Positions 1 to 6,031 of a stretch of DNA of 6,881 nucleotides are shown piece by piece. This DNA is from Chloroflexota bacterium (lineage in GTDB: Bacteria > Chloroflexota > Limnocylindria > Limnocylindrales > CSP1-4). The position numbers and the translations under genes were made by a program. Every line of letters begins with the position of its first letter. Position 1 is the stretch's first letter. The notes under the pieces were generated by a model that was not told where the DNA came from, ran no database searches, and worked only from the letters and a program-made list of their open reading frames with translations. Location: positions 1 to 6,881 of the forward strand of contig JAKAMV010000565.1 of assembly GCA_021812735.1 (NCBI GenBank). Reading direction: 5' to 3'.

Positions 1-675
1 GGCGCCGAGGGCGCGGCCTCCGCGTTCGCGGTGGCGCGGACCGCGGACGGGGACGCCGGCCCATCACCGTCGCGCCTCATCTGGTCGAATCCATGGCTCC
101 CGGCCAGCGCGCCTCAGCAGAGGGGCGCGGAGCCCGGCGACCCCGCCCCGGCCGGGTCGCCGGTCCAGCGCGCGGCCGTGCCCGGATCCACGCCGCCGGC
201 TTGGACCCGTGCACCGGGCGTCGCCCGCTCCACGGGCCCCCTGCCCGCATCACCGTCGCTGCCGGCGGGGTTCACGTCGCGTCCTGGAGCGCTGCGGGTC
301 GGCCCGGCGATCGCGCGCAGCGCCGCCTCCGCGACACCGCCTCCCGCCACGGCGTCCACCAGCGGCGAGGCCGCGCCCGATCGCGTCGCGGCGGCGGGTG
401 GCGGTGCTGGGACGACCTCCGCCGAGGCCATCGTCGCTCGCTCCGCCGCCGACAGCGAGCCCGTCCACCTCGCCCCGCTCCAGAGGGTGGAGGCGCCGAC
501 CGAGGAGGGGGCGTCCACCGGGCTTGGAGGCGGCGGCGCGGCGTCCAGCCCTGGAGGCGAGAAGGAGTTGGAGGAGCTGGCGCACAAGCTGTACGACCGG
601 ATCAGCCTGCGCCTGCGCCACGACCTGCTCGTCGAGCGCGAGCGTGCAGGAACGCTCGTGGACCGGGGGTTCTGA
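1..675 (+). CDS. eCIS-associated low-complexity protein, C-terminal part (5' end outside window)
   Basis: Reading frame 1 is open from the first base to the TGA at 673-675, so the 224 visible residues are the C-terminal part of a longer protein. A GTG at 31 exists but has no convincing ribosome-binding site, and the frame is open to its left. Residues 1-186 are very rich in Pro, Ala, Gly, Ser and Arg, with no predicted globular core, no membrane segment and almost no aromatics. Short similar motifs recur: VARTA (11-15), VQRAAV (55-60), VARST (74-78), IARSAA (104-109), VARSAA (145-150) and LQRVEA (160-165). The last 38 residues (187-224) switch to a charged, probably amphipathic helix with the signature LYDRISLRLRHDLLVERER. 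From memory, actinobacterial eCIS loci often carry a protein with such a disordered body and Arg/Glu-rich terminal helix just upstream of the tube/LysM/VgrG genes; its role is not established to my knowledge. A structural or cargo-adaptor role would be inference. The stop lies 42 bases before the tube gene, consistent with one operon. Confidence 0.7.
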   Translation, partial: GAEGAASAFAVARTADGDAGPSPSRLIWSNPWLPASAPQQRGAEPGDPAPAGSPVQRAAVPGSTPPAWTRAPGVARSTGPLPASPSLPAGFTSRPGALRVGPAIARSAASATPPPATASTSGEAAPDRVAAAGGGAGTTSAEAIVARSAADSEPVHLAPLQRVEAPTEEGASTGLGGGGAASSPGGEKELEELAHKLYDRISLRLRHDLLVERERAGTLVDRGF

Positions 676-703
676 GATGCAGCGCCTCGCCGCCGGCATT
701 CGT

Positions 704-711
704 CAGGAGGT
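704..711 (+). promoter_or_regulatory. Ribosome-binding site of the tube gene
   Basis: CAGGAGGT is an almost perfect Shine-Dalgarno sequence ending seven bases before the GTG at 718. It fixes that GTG as the start of the tube gene rather than an internal codon. It is the strongest ribosome-binding site in the window, which fits a structural protein needed in some quantity. Confidence 0.8.
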
Positions 712-717
712 CGTCCG

Positions 718-1152
718 GTGACCGAAGCCTCGACCCCGACCGCGCTCGGCCTGCGCTTCCACGTGACCATCGACGGCAAGGACAGCCTCGGCGACTGGAC
801 CAAGTGCGAGGGCCTGACCGTCGAGTACGAGGTGTACGAGTACAAGGAGGGCGGGATCAACACCAGTATCCAGCGCCTTCCGGGCCGGGCGAAGTACCAG
901 AATCTCAAGCTGACCCGACCGATCACGAAATCGACGGCCGACGTCGCGGCATGGCTGGCCAAGGTGAAGCCGGACATGGACCGCACGACGGCCAAGGTCG
1001 CCGTCCTCGACGAGGCCGGCACGGAGATCGCCTCGTGGTCGTTCAGCGGCGTCTTCCCCGTCAAGTGGACGGGGCCCACCCTCGACGTCGGGCAGAACCA
1101 GGTCGCGACGGAGGCCCTCGAGCTGGCCCATCTGGGCTTCCTGGACGGGTAG
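718..1152 (+). CDS. CIS tail tube protein (T4 gp19 / Afp1-Afp5 family)
   Basis: The 144-residue product is the usual length for a T4 gp19-type tail tube protein (Phage_T4_gp19 family), which assembles as stacked hexamers into the inner tube driven out on contraction. Visible family features are the N-terminal strand FHVTIDG (14-20), KCEGLTVEYEVYEYKEGG (29-46) that forms the first hairpin, RLPGRAKYQNLKLTRPI (53-69), WSFSGVFPVKWTGP (107-120) and the C-terminal NQVATEALELAHLGF (127-141). There is no signal peptide or membrane segment, as expected for a particle assembled in the cytoplasm. The start is GTG 718, set by a strong Shine-Dalgarno. The gene lies four bases before the LysM gene, which is where eCIS clusters usually carry a second tube paralogue (Afp5-like, tip-proximal), so the main tube gene may lie upstream next to the sheath gene. 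That paralogue assignment is inference from position; the family call is firm. Confidence 0.93.
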   Translation: MTEASTPTALGLRFHVTIDGKDSLGDWTKCEGLTVEYEVYEYKEGGINTSIQRLPGRAKYQNLKLTRPITKSTADVAAWLAKVKPDMDRTTAKVAVLDEAGTEIASWSFSGVFPVKWTGPTLDVGQNQVATEALELAHLGFLDG

Positions 1153-1156
1153 CACG

Positions 1157-1852
1157 ATGGCCGACGACGGGATCAAAGCCGCGATGCTGCGCGTGGTCGA
1201 GGGCACGGTGTCCGGCCCGACGGAGCTCGGGTTCCACTTCAACCCCGGCGAGTACACGGTGGACAAGAGCGCCAGCTGGTCACGGCCCCAGATGAAGGGC
1301 GGCAAGCAGACCGGCAAGCCGGAGTTCCAAGGCGCCAACGCGCAGACGCTCAGGATGGAGGTCCTGTTCGACCAGTACATGTCCAGCTCCGGCGGCGGCG
1401 ATGTGGCCAAGTCGGTGAACACGCTGATCGAGTGGGTGAAGCCCACCGACGACTCGGTCAAGAAGAAGAAGCCGCAGCCTCCGATCGTGGTGTTCGAGTG
1501 GGGCGACAACCCCGCGCTGACCTCGTTCCGGGCCTACATCAAGTCCGTCTCGGCGAAGTACCTCCTGTTCGACCCCTCCGGGAAGCCCCTCCGGGCCACC
1601 GCGACGGTGACCCTCGAGGAGGTGCCGATCCCGCCCAAGAAGCAGAACCCGACGTCCGGCGCGGTCCAGGGTCGCCGGACGCACCTTCTGGGCGAGGGCG
1701 ACACGCTCGCGTCGGTCGCCTGGGCCGAGTACGAGGACGCCGCGCTGTGGCGCGGTCTCGCCGACTTCAACGGCATCGACGACCCGCTGCGGGTGCGGCC
1801 CGGGCAGACGATCCTCATCCCGACCGCCGACGAAGCGCGACGGAGGTCCTGA
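1157..1852 (+). CDS. LysM-domain baseplate hub protein (Afp7/gp53-like)
   Basis: The 231-residue protein has two parts. Residues 1-160 form a beta-rich core with the eCIS-typical FHFNPGEYTV (26-35), ASWSRP (39-44), TLRMEVLFDQY (64-74), PPIVVFEWGD (108-117) and LRATATVTLEE (145-155). Residues 174-223 form a LysM domain with GEGDTLASVAW (179-189), LWRGLADFNGIDDP (197-210) and the terminal RPGQTILIP (214-222). In eCIS, phage T4 (gp53) and related tails this protein clamps the central hub to the tube tip and wedges; the LysM fold here serves assembly rather than secreted cell-wall binding, and no signal peptide is present. A run of four lysines (102-105) followed by PQPP looks like an exposed loop. 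The start is ATG 1157, four bases after the tube stop, with only a weak GGACGGG upstream, so translation is probably coupled. The protein carries the ribosome-binding site of the next gene in its last codons. Confidence 0.92.
   Translation: MADDGIKAAMLRVVEGTVSGPTELGFHFNPGEYTVDKSASWSRPQMKGGKQTGKPEFQGANAQTLRMEVLFDQYMSSSGGGDVAKSVNTLIEWVKPTDDSVKKKKPQPPIVVFEWGDNPALTSFRAYIKSVSAKYLLFDPSGKPLRATATVTLEEVPIPPKKQNPTSGAVQGRRTHLLGEGDTLASVAWAEYEDAALWRGLADFNGIDDPLRVRPGQTILIPTADEARRRS
1842..1846 (+). promoter_or_regulatory. Ribosome-binding site of the spike gene
   Basis: GGAGG lies in the last codons of the LysM gene, eleven bases before ATG 1858. This is a little longer than optimal spacing. The spike reading frame is open far to the left of this ATG, so this site together with the family-typical N-terminus (MPGFTLQTALEIDG) decides the start. 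Confidence 0.6.
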
Positions 1853-1857
1853 GCGCC

Positions 1858-3567
1858 ATGCCCGGCTTCACCCTCCAGACCGCCCTCGAGATCGACGGCA
1901 CGCCGCTCGACGCGTCGCTCGAGCCGCTCCTCGAGCAGGTGACCGTCGAGCAGTACCTCCACCAGCCCGACATGGTGACGGTCACCTTCCGCGACACGGA
2001 GCGCAAGGCGGTGACCGACGCCAAGATCAAGATCGGCTCGAGGCTCAAGGTGTCGGCGACCTCGGTGGGCGGTCAGGCACCCGGCCCACTGGCAGTCGTC
2101 GAGGTGACCGCTGTCGAGGCCGAGTACACGGCCGCCGGCTCGCGCTCGACCGTGCGCGCGTACGACCCGTCCCACCGCTTCCAGCGCGGCCGGCGGACCG
2201 AGACGTACCAGCAGATGAAGGACTCGGACATCGCCCGCAAGGTCGCGGAGCGGGACGGGGTCCAGATCGGGACGATCGACGACACGGGGCCGGTCCACGC
2301 GTACGTCGCCCAGGTCAACGAGACCGACTGGGCATTCCTCGGGCGCCGCGGCCGGGAGATCGGCTTCGAGGTCGCGGTGACGGAGGGGATGTTCCAGTTC
2401 CGCAGGCCCGAGCAGGCGAAGGCCGCCCCATCCGGCGGGGACTACGGCTCGACCGACCCGCTGCAGCTCGTGTTCGGCCAGGAGCTCCTCGAGTTCCACC
2501 CCCGCGTGAGCTCCGCCGAGCAGGTGAGCGAGGTGGTCGTCCGCGGCTGGGACATGAAGGCGAAGCAGCCGATTGTCGCCCGGGCGACCGCGGCTGCGAC
2601 CTCGGCCACGCTGCGCGACAGCCCGGCTTCGCTTGCCGACGTGTTCGGCAAGCCGGTGTACACGAGCGTGGACCGGCCACCCTCGACGCAGGCTGGAGCC
2701 GACACCACGGCGGGTGCGCTGTCCGACCATTTCGGAAGCGCCTTCGCCGAGGCGACCGGGGTCGCGATGGGCAACCCGAAGCTCAAGGCCGGCGCCGCGG
2801 TCAACATCAGCGTCGTCGCCGACCACTTCGCGGGCAAGTACGTGATCACGTCCGCCCGCCACATCTTCAACCGGGACGGCTACCGCGTGTGGTTCGTGGT
2901 CTCAGGCCGGCAGGACCGCTCGATGCTCGGGCTGGCCACTGGCGCGACCGGCAGCCGTCCCGACCGGATCGCGGGCGTCGTCGTCGGGCTGGTCACCAAC
3001 AACGTCGACCCCGACGGACTCGCGCGCGTGAAGCTCAAGTTCCCGTGGCTCGACGACCGGTACGAGTCGGACTGGGCGCGCATCGTCCAGCTGGGCGCCG
3101 GCCCCAGCTCGGGCGCCGTATGGCTCCCAGAGGTCAACGATGAGGTGCTCGTGGCGTTCGAGCACGGCGACGTGAGCCGACCGTTCGTCGTGGGCGGCAT
3201 CTGGAACGGCGTCGACAAGCCGCTGCTCGGCAATCGCCTGGTCGACAACGGTCATGTCCGCCGCCGCGGCTTCGTCTCGCGCAAGGGCCACCGCCTGATC
3301 ATGTTCGACGCCGATGACAAGTCGGGCATCGCCGCACTGTCCTCGAACTCCAAGCTTCGGATCTCGCTCAACGAGACCAAGACCGAGATCCACGTCCATT
3401 CCGACGGCACGATCGTGATCGAGTCGACGGGCGACCTGTCCGTGAAGTCGTCGGCCAACCTGAGCGTCGAGGCGTCGGGGAACCTCACGCTCAAGGGCGG
3501 CGGCACGGTCAAGATCCAGGGCGCCTCCGTCGACATCGACGGGTCGTCGACGATCACGCTGAACTGA
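1858..3567 (+). CDS. VgrG-like spike protein (Afp8 family, gp27-gp5 fusion)
   Basis: The 569-residue protein forms the trimeric spike that caps the tube and pierces the target. Residues 1-350 correspond to the gp27-like hub, including YDPSHRFQRGRRTETYQQM (102-120), the DIARKVAERDGVQ segment (124-136) and NETDWAFLGRRGREIGFEV (154-172). Residues 373-451 match the gp5 OB-fold region, with VVVGLVTNNVDPDGLARVKL (374-393), WLPEVNDEVLVAFEHGD (422-438) and PFVVGGIWNG (442-451). Residues 495-569 are a run of short alternating strands (SLSVK-, NLSVE-, NLTLKGG-like units) expected to form the triple-stranded beta-helix needle. The protein stops straight after the needle at LN, so it carries no C-terminal effector domain, and gp5's lysozyme domain is absent, as usual for VgrG. 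The length is normal for an eCIS spike. The start is ATG 1858, five bases after the LysM stop. The open frame extending left to 1432 is overlap with the LysM gene and is not part of the protein. Confidence 0.94.
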   Translation: MPGFTLQTALEIDGTPLDASLEPLLEQVTVEQYLHQPDMVTVTFRDTERKAVTDAKIKIGSRLKVSATSVGGQAPGPLAVVEVTAVEAEYTAAGSRSTVRAYDPSHRFQRGRRTETYQQMKDSDIARKVAERDGVQIGTIDDTGPVHAYVAQVNETDWAFLGRRGREIGFEVAVTEGMFQFRRPEQAKAAPSGGDYGSTDPLQLVFGQELLEFHPRVSSAEQVSEVVVRGWDMKAKQPIVARATAAATSATLRDSPASLADVFGKPVYTSVDRPPSTQAGADTTAGALSDHFGSAFAEATGVAMGNPKLKAGAAVNISVVADHFAGKYVITSARHIFNRDGYRVWFVVSGRQDRSMLGLATGATGSRPDRIAGVVVGLVTNNVDPDGLARVKLKFPWLDDRYESDWARIVQLGAGPSSGAVWLPEVNDEVLVAFEHGDVSRPFVVGGIWNGVDKPLLGNRLVDNGHVRRRGFVSRKGHRLIMFDADDKSGIAALSSNSKLRISLNETKTEIHVHSDGTIVIESTGDLSVKSSANLSVEASGNLTLKGGGTVKIQGASVDIDGSSTITLN

Positions 3568-3575
3568 GGGTGGCG

Positions 3576-3641
3576 ATGGATCGACACGCGATGCAGCGCG
3601 CAGGCGCCGGGATGGGCGCCGGAACAGGCGGCGGGCGGTGA
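3576..3641 (+). CDS. Possible tiny ORF between spike and gp25 genes, unknown function
   Basis: A 21-codon ORF begins with ATG 3576. It has GAGGG (3566-3570) five bases upstream, partly inside the spike stop codon. It ends in a TGA (3639-3641) that overlaps the GTG start of the gp25 gene as GTGA. The product is Gly/Ala-rich; from its second ATG (3591) it reads MQRAGAGMGAGTGGGR. I do not recognise it. It is too short for a PAAR tip protein and has none of that family's motifs. Because the gp25 start lacks its own clear Shine-Dalgarno, the ORF may serve as a coupling leader that brings ribosomes to GTG 3638. It could equally be chance in GC-rich spacer. Confidence 0.35.
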   Translation: MDRHAMQRAGAGMGAGTGGGR

Positions 3642-4036
3642 GCCGCGAGTTCGTCGGCCAGGGCTGGGCCTTCCCGGTGACCACCGACGCCACCGGCGGT
3701 ATCCGGCTGGTCTCGGACGAGACCGAGATCGAGCAGAGCATCCGGCTGATCCTGTCCACCGCGCCAGGGGAGCGCCCGATGCGGCCGGAGTTCGGCTGCG
3801 CCATCCACGACTACGTGTTCGACCCGGCCGACGCGCGCACGGCGGCCCGCATGGCCTTCGCCGTGCGCGAGTCGCTGCGACGCTGGGAGCCCAGGATCGA
3901 CGTGATCGACGTGCGCATCGACCGGCATCCCGACGCCGAGGAGGCCCTCCTGCTCGACATCCGCTACACGACCTCGGACGTCAACGACCCGCGCAATCTC
4001 GTCTTCCCCTTCTACGTCATCCCCGGCGAGGGCTGA
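3638..4036 (+). CDS. gp25-like baseplate protein, sheath initiator (Afp9/TssE family)
   Basis: The 132-residue protein has the length and landmarks of the GPW/gp25 family. These are REFVGQGWAFPV (3-14) at the N-terminus, SIRLILSTAPGERPMRPEFG (34-53), and the EPR signature (84-86, in RRWEPRID), which in T4 gp25 and TssE contacts the first sheath ring. The C-terminal strand LDIRYTTSD (106-114) is followed by LVFPFYV (121-127). The protein sits in the baseplate in the cytoplasmically assembled particle and links the wedges to sheath polymerisation. The start GTG 3638 gives the N-terminus typical of actinobacterial eCIS homologues. It overlaps the stop of a 21-codon ORF and has only a GC-rich, non-canonical upstream region, so translation may be coupled. 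The intact EPR motif argues for a functional gene. Confidence 0.94.
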   Translation: MSREFVGQGWAFPVTTDATGGIRLVSDETEIEQSIRLILSTAPGERPMRPEFGCAIHDYVFDPADARTAARMAFAVRESLRRWEPRIDVIDVRIDRHPDAEEALLLDIRYTTSDVNDPRNLVFPFYVIPGEG

Positions 4037-4053
4037 GCCCGGACCCCCAGCGC

Positions 4054-4058
4054 AGGAG
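4054..4058 (+). promoter_or_regulatory. Ribosome-binding site of the J-like baseplate gene
   Basis: AGGAG lies in the 33-base gap between the gp25 stop and ATG 4070, with an eleven-base spacer. This is the only gene junction on the 3' side of the spike that has room for a free-standing ribosome-binding site. Confidence 0.5.
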
Positions 4059-4069
4059 CGCAGCAAGCG

Positions 4070-6031
4070 ATGGCGTTGCCCGTTCCGAAACTCGACGACC
4101 GGCGGTTCCAGGACCTGGTCGACGACGCGAAGCGTCTGATCGCGCGCCGCTCGCCCGCGTGGACGGACCACAACGTCTCCGACCCGGGTGTGACGCTGAT
4201 CGAGCTGTTCGCGCACATGACCGACCAGCTCATCTACCGGCTCAACCGCGTCCCCGACCGCCAGTACGTGGCATTCCTCGACCTCCTCGGGGTCAAGCTG
4301 TTCCCGCCGACGGCCGCCCAGGCCCCGGTCACGTTCTGGCTCACCGCGCCCCAGCCTGACACGGTGACCATCCCCGCCGGCACCCAGGCCGCGACCGTCC
4401 GCACCGAGACCGAGGACGCGGTGATCTTCGAGACGGTCGCCGACCTCGCCATCGTGAAGTCCTCACTGCTCCGCCTGTGGTCACAGATCGACGGGCGGAC
4501 GTGGCGCGAGCACGACGAGGCACTGGCGAAGAAGACCCGGTTCCTGTGCTTCGACGAGACGCCCAAGCCCGGCGATGCGCTGTACGTCGGCCTCACCGAC
4601 GCGGTCCCCTCGTGCGCGGTCACCCTGCGCTTCATCTGCGACATCGAGGGCGTGGGCGTCGACCCCGACTGGCCGCCGCTCGTCTGGGAGGCGTGGGACG
4701 GCGACGGCTGGGCCGCCTGCGAGCTCGAGCGGGACGAGACCGGCGGCATCAACCGCGACGGCGACGTCGTCCTCCACGTCCCGCCCAGCCACGTCGCGTC
4801 GATCATCAGCAAGCAGCGGGCAGGCTGGCTCCGAGCGCGGGTGGCCGATCCGGCCGAGGGGCAGCCTCGGTATAGCAGCTCGCCGTCGATCGGAGGGCTC
4901 ACCGCGTTCACGATCGGCGGCAGCGTCGGCGCGGTCCACGCCTCGCTCGTGGATGTCGACGACCTGGGTGCCAGCGAGGGGGTCCCCGGGCAGCGGTTCG
5001 ACCTCCGGGCGCAGCCCGTCGTCCCGGGCGATGCCGACCCGGTGCTCGAGGTGGCCGTCGAGGGCGACGAGGGCGACGAGTGGGTCGACTGGACGCTGGT
5101 CGAGGACTTCTCCGACTCGGGACCGGACGACCTCCACTTCACCCTCGACGCCGTGGCCGGCCAGGTCGCGCTGGGCCCGGCCGTGCGGCTCGCGGACGGG
5201 TCGTTCCGCCACTACGGCGCCACACCGCCCAAGGGCGCCCGCCTCCGGCTGCGCGGCTACCGCACGGGCGGCGGCGAACGGGGCAATGTCGCGGTGGGGG
5301 CGATCTCGGTGCTCCGCTCCTCGATCCCCTACGTCGGCAAGGTGGCGAACCGACGGCCCGCGGTCGGCGGCGTGGACGGCGAGAGCCTCGACAACGCCAA
5401 GATGCGGGGCCCGATGCTGCTGCGGACCCGCGGCCGTGCGGTCACGGCCGAGGACTTCGAGCACATCGCCCGGAGCGCGGCGCCGGAGGTCGCGCGCGTC
5501 AAGGCCGTGGCAGCCGGCGACGGCGCCGACGCGGGCGCTGTCCGCGTGCTCGTCGTCCCGTCCGCGGCGGCGGCCGACGGCGGCCGCCTCACGTTCGGGC
5601 AGCTCGTCCCCTCGGAGGGGTCGCTCCAGCGGATCACCGACCGGCTGGAGGAGACCCGCGTCATCGGGACCCGGGTCGTCGTCGAGCCGCCCGTCTACCG
5701 GGGCGTCACCATCGTCGCTCGCCTGCGCTCCAGGCCCCGCGCGAACCCGACCCGGCTGCAGGCGGCGGCCCTTGACGCGCTCTATGCCTATCTCGACCCG
5801 ATCAGCGGCGGACCCGACGGCATCGGCTGGCCGTTCGGGCGGCCGGTCACCGCCGGCGAGCTGAACGCCGTGCTCCAGCGCCTGCGCGGGACGGAGCTGG
5901 TGGAGGACCTGCGGATCTTCGGTGCCGACCCGGTCACCGGGCAGCGCGGCCAGCAGACGACGCGGCTCGAGCTTGAGCCCACCGCCCTGGTCTTCAGCTA
6001 CGAGCACCAGGTGCTGGTCGAGGCCTCGTGA
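4070..6031 (+). CDS. Baseplate J-like wedge protein (Afp11, putative baseplate assembly protein)
   Basis: The 653-residue protein belongs to the 'putative baseplate assembly protein' group related to T4 gp6 and phage P2 gpJ. The hallmark N-terminus is WTDHNVSDPGVTLIELFAH (31-49) followed by LIYRLNRVPDRQYVAFLDLLG (54-74). A strand-rich region follows with VTIPAGTQA (99-107). The middle part (about 185-400) holds LVWEAWDGDGW (204-214) and AGWLRARV (251-258), typical of the family's inserted beta domains. The Baseplate_J core follows from about 415 with NRRPAVGG (427-434), the diagnostic RAVTAEDFEHIARSAAPEV (456-474), VRVLVVP (491-497), and GWPFGRPVTAGELNAVLQRL (586-605) near the end. It forms the wedge dimers around the hub whose expansion triggers contraction. 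The length is at the shorter end of the eCIS range, which I recall as roughly 650-1,000 residues. The stop overlaps the next gene. No truncation or frameshift is apparent. Confidence 0.94.
   Translation: MALPVPKLDDRRFQDLVDDAKRLIARRSPAWTDHNVSDPGVTLIELFAHMTDQLIYRLNRVPDRQYVAFLDLLGVKLFPPTAAQAPVTFWLTAPQPDTVTIPAGTQAATVRTETEDAVIFETVADLAIVKSSLLRLWSQIDGRTWREHDEALAKKTRFLCFDETPKPGDALYVGLTDAVPSCAVTLRFICDIEGVGVDPDWPPLVWEAWDGDGWAACELERDETGGINRDGDVVLHVPPSHVASIISKQRAGWLRARVADPAEGQPRYSSSPSIGGLTAFTIGGSVGAVHASLVDVDDLGASEGVPGQRFDLRAQPVVPGDADPVLEVAVEGDEGDEWVDWTLVEDFSDSGPDDLHFTLDAVAGQVALGPAVRLADGSFRHYGATPPKGARLRLRGYRTGGGERGNVAVGAISVLRSSIPYVGKVANRRPAVGGVDGESLDNAKMRGPMLLRTRGRAVTAEDFEHIARSAAPEVARVKAVAAGDGADAGAVRVLVVPSAAAADGGRLTFGQLVPSEGSLQRITDRLEETRVIGTRVVVEPPVYRGVTIVARLRSRPRANPTRLQAAALDALYAYLDPISGGPDGIGWPFGRPVTAGELNAVLQRLRGTELVEDLRIFGADPVTGQRGQQTTRLELEPTALVFSYEHQVLVEAS

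Noticed and set aside
160..327. CRISPR-like or tandem nucleotide repeats behind the recurring peptide motifs
   Set aside because: The motifs recur only loosely at the peptide level, with irregular spacing and differing codons. No regular repeat-spacer structure is present.
93..1295. Plus-strand open frame of 400 codons in another frame
   Set aside because: It overlaps the low-complexity gene, the entire tube gene and the start of the LysM gene out of frame. The Arg/Gly/Pro-rich translation looks like a shadow, whereas the tube and LysM frames have clear homology signatures.
1459..1472. AAG-repeat (four Lys codons) in the LysM gene as a frameshift site
   Set aside because: The downstream frame continues through an intact LysM domain and no alternative product of interest results from a shift.
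1432..1857. N-terminal extension of the spike gene to GTG 1432
   Set aside because: The extension reads as Arg/Gly/Pro-rich shadow of the LysM gene. ATG 1858 has a Shine-Dalgarno and begins the family-typical N-terminus.
1534..2862. Minus-strand open frame of 442 codons opposite the LysM and spike genes
   Set aside because: It crosses a gene boundary on the other strand, has composition typical of GC-rich shadow frames and shows no family motif.
4481..6007. Minus-strand open frame of 508 codons opposite the J-like gene
   Set aside because: It lies entirely antisense to a gene with clear family motifs. Long antisense frames are expected at this GC content, and its translation is Arg/Asp/Gly-rich without recognisable domains.
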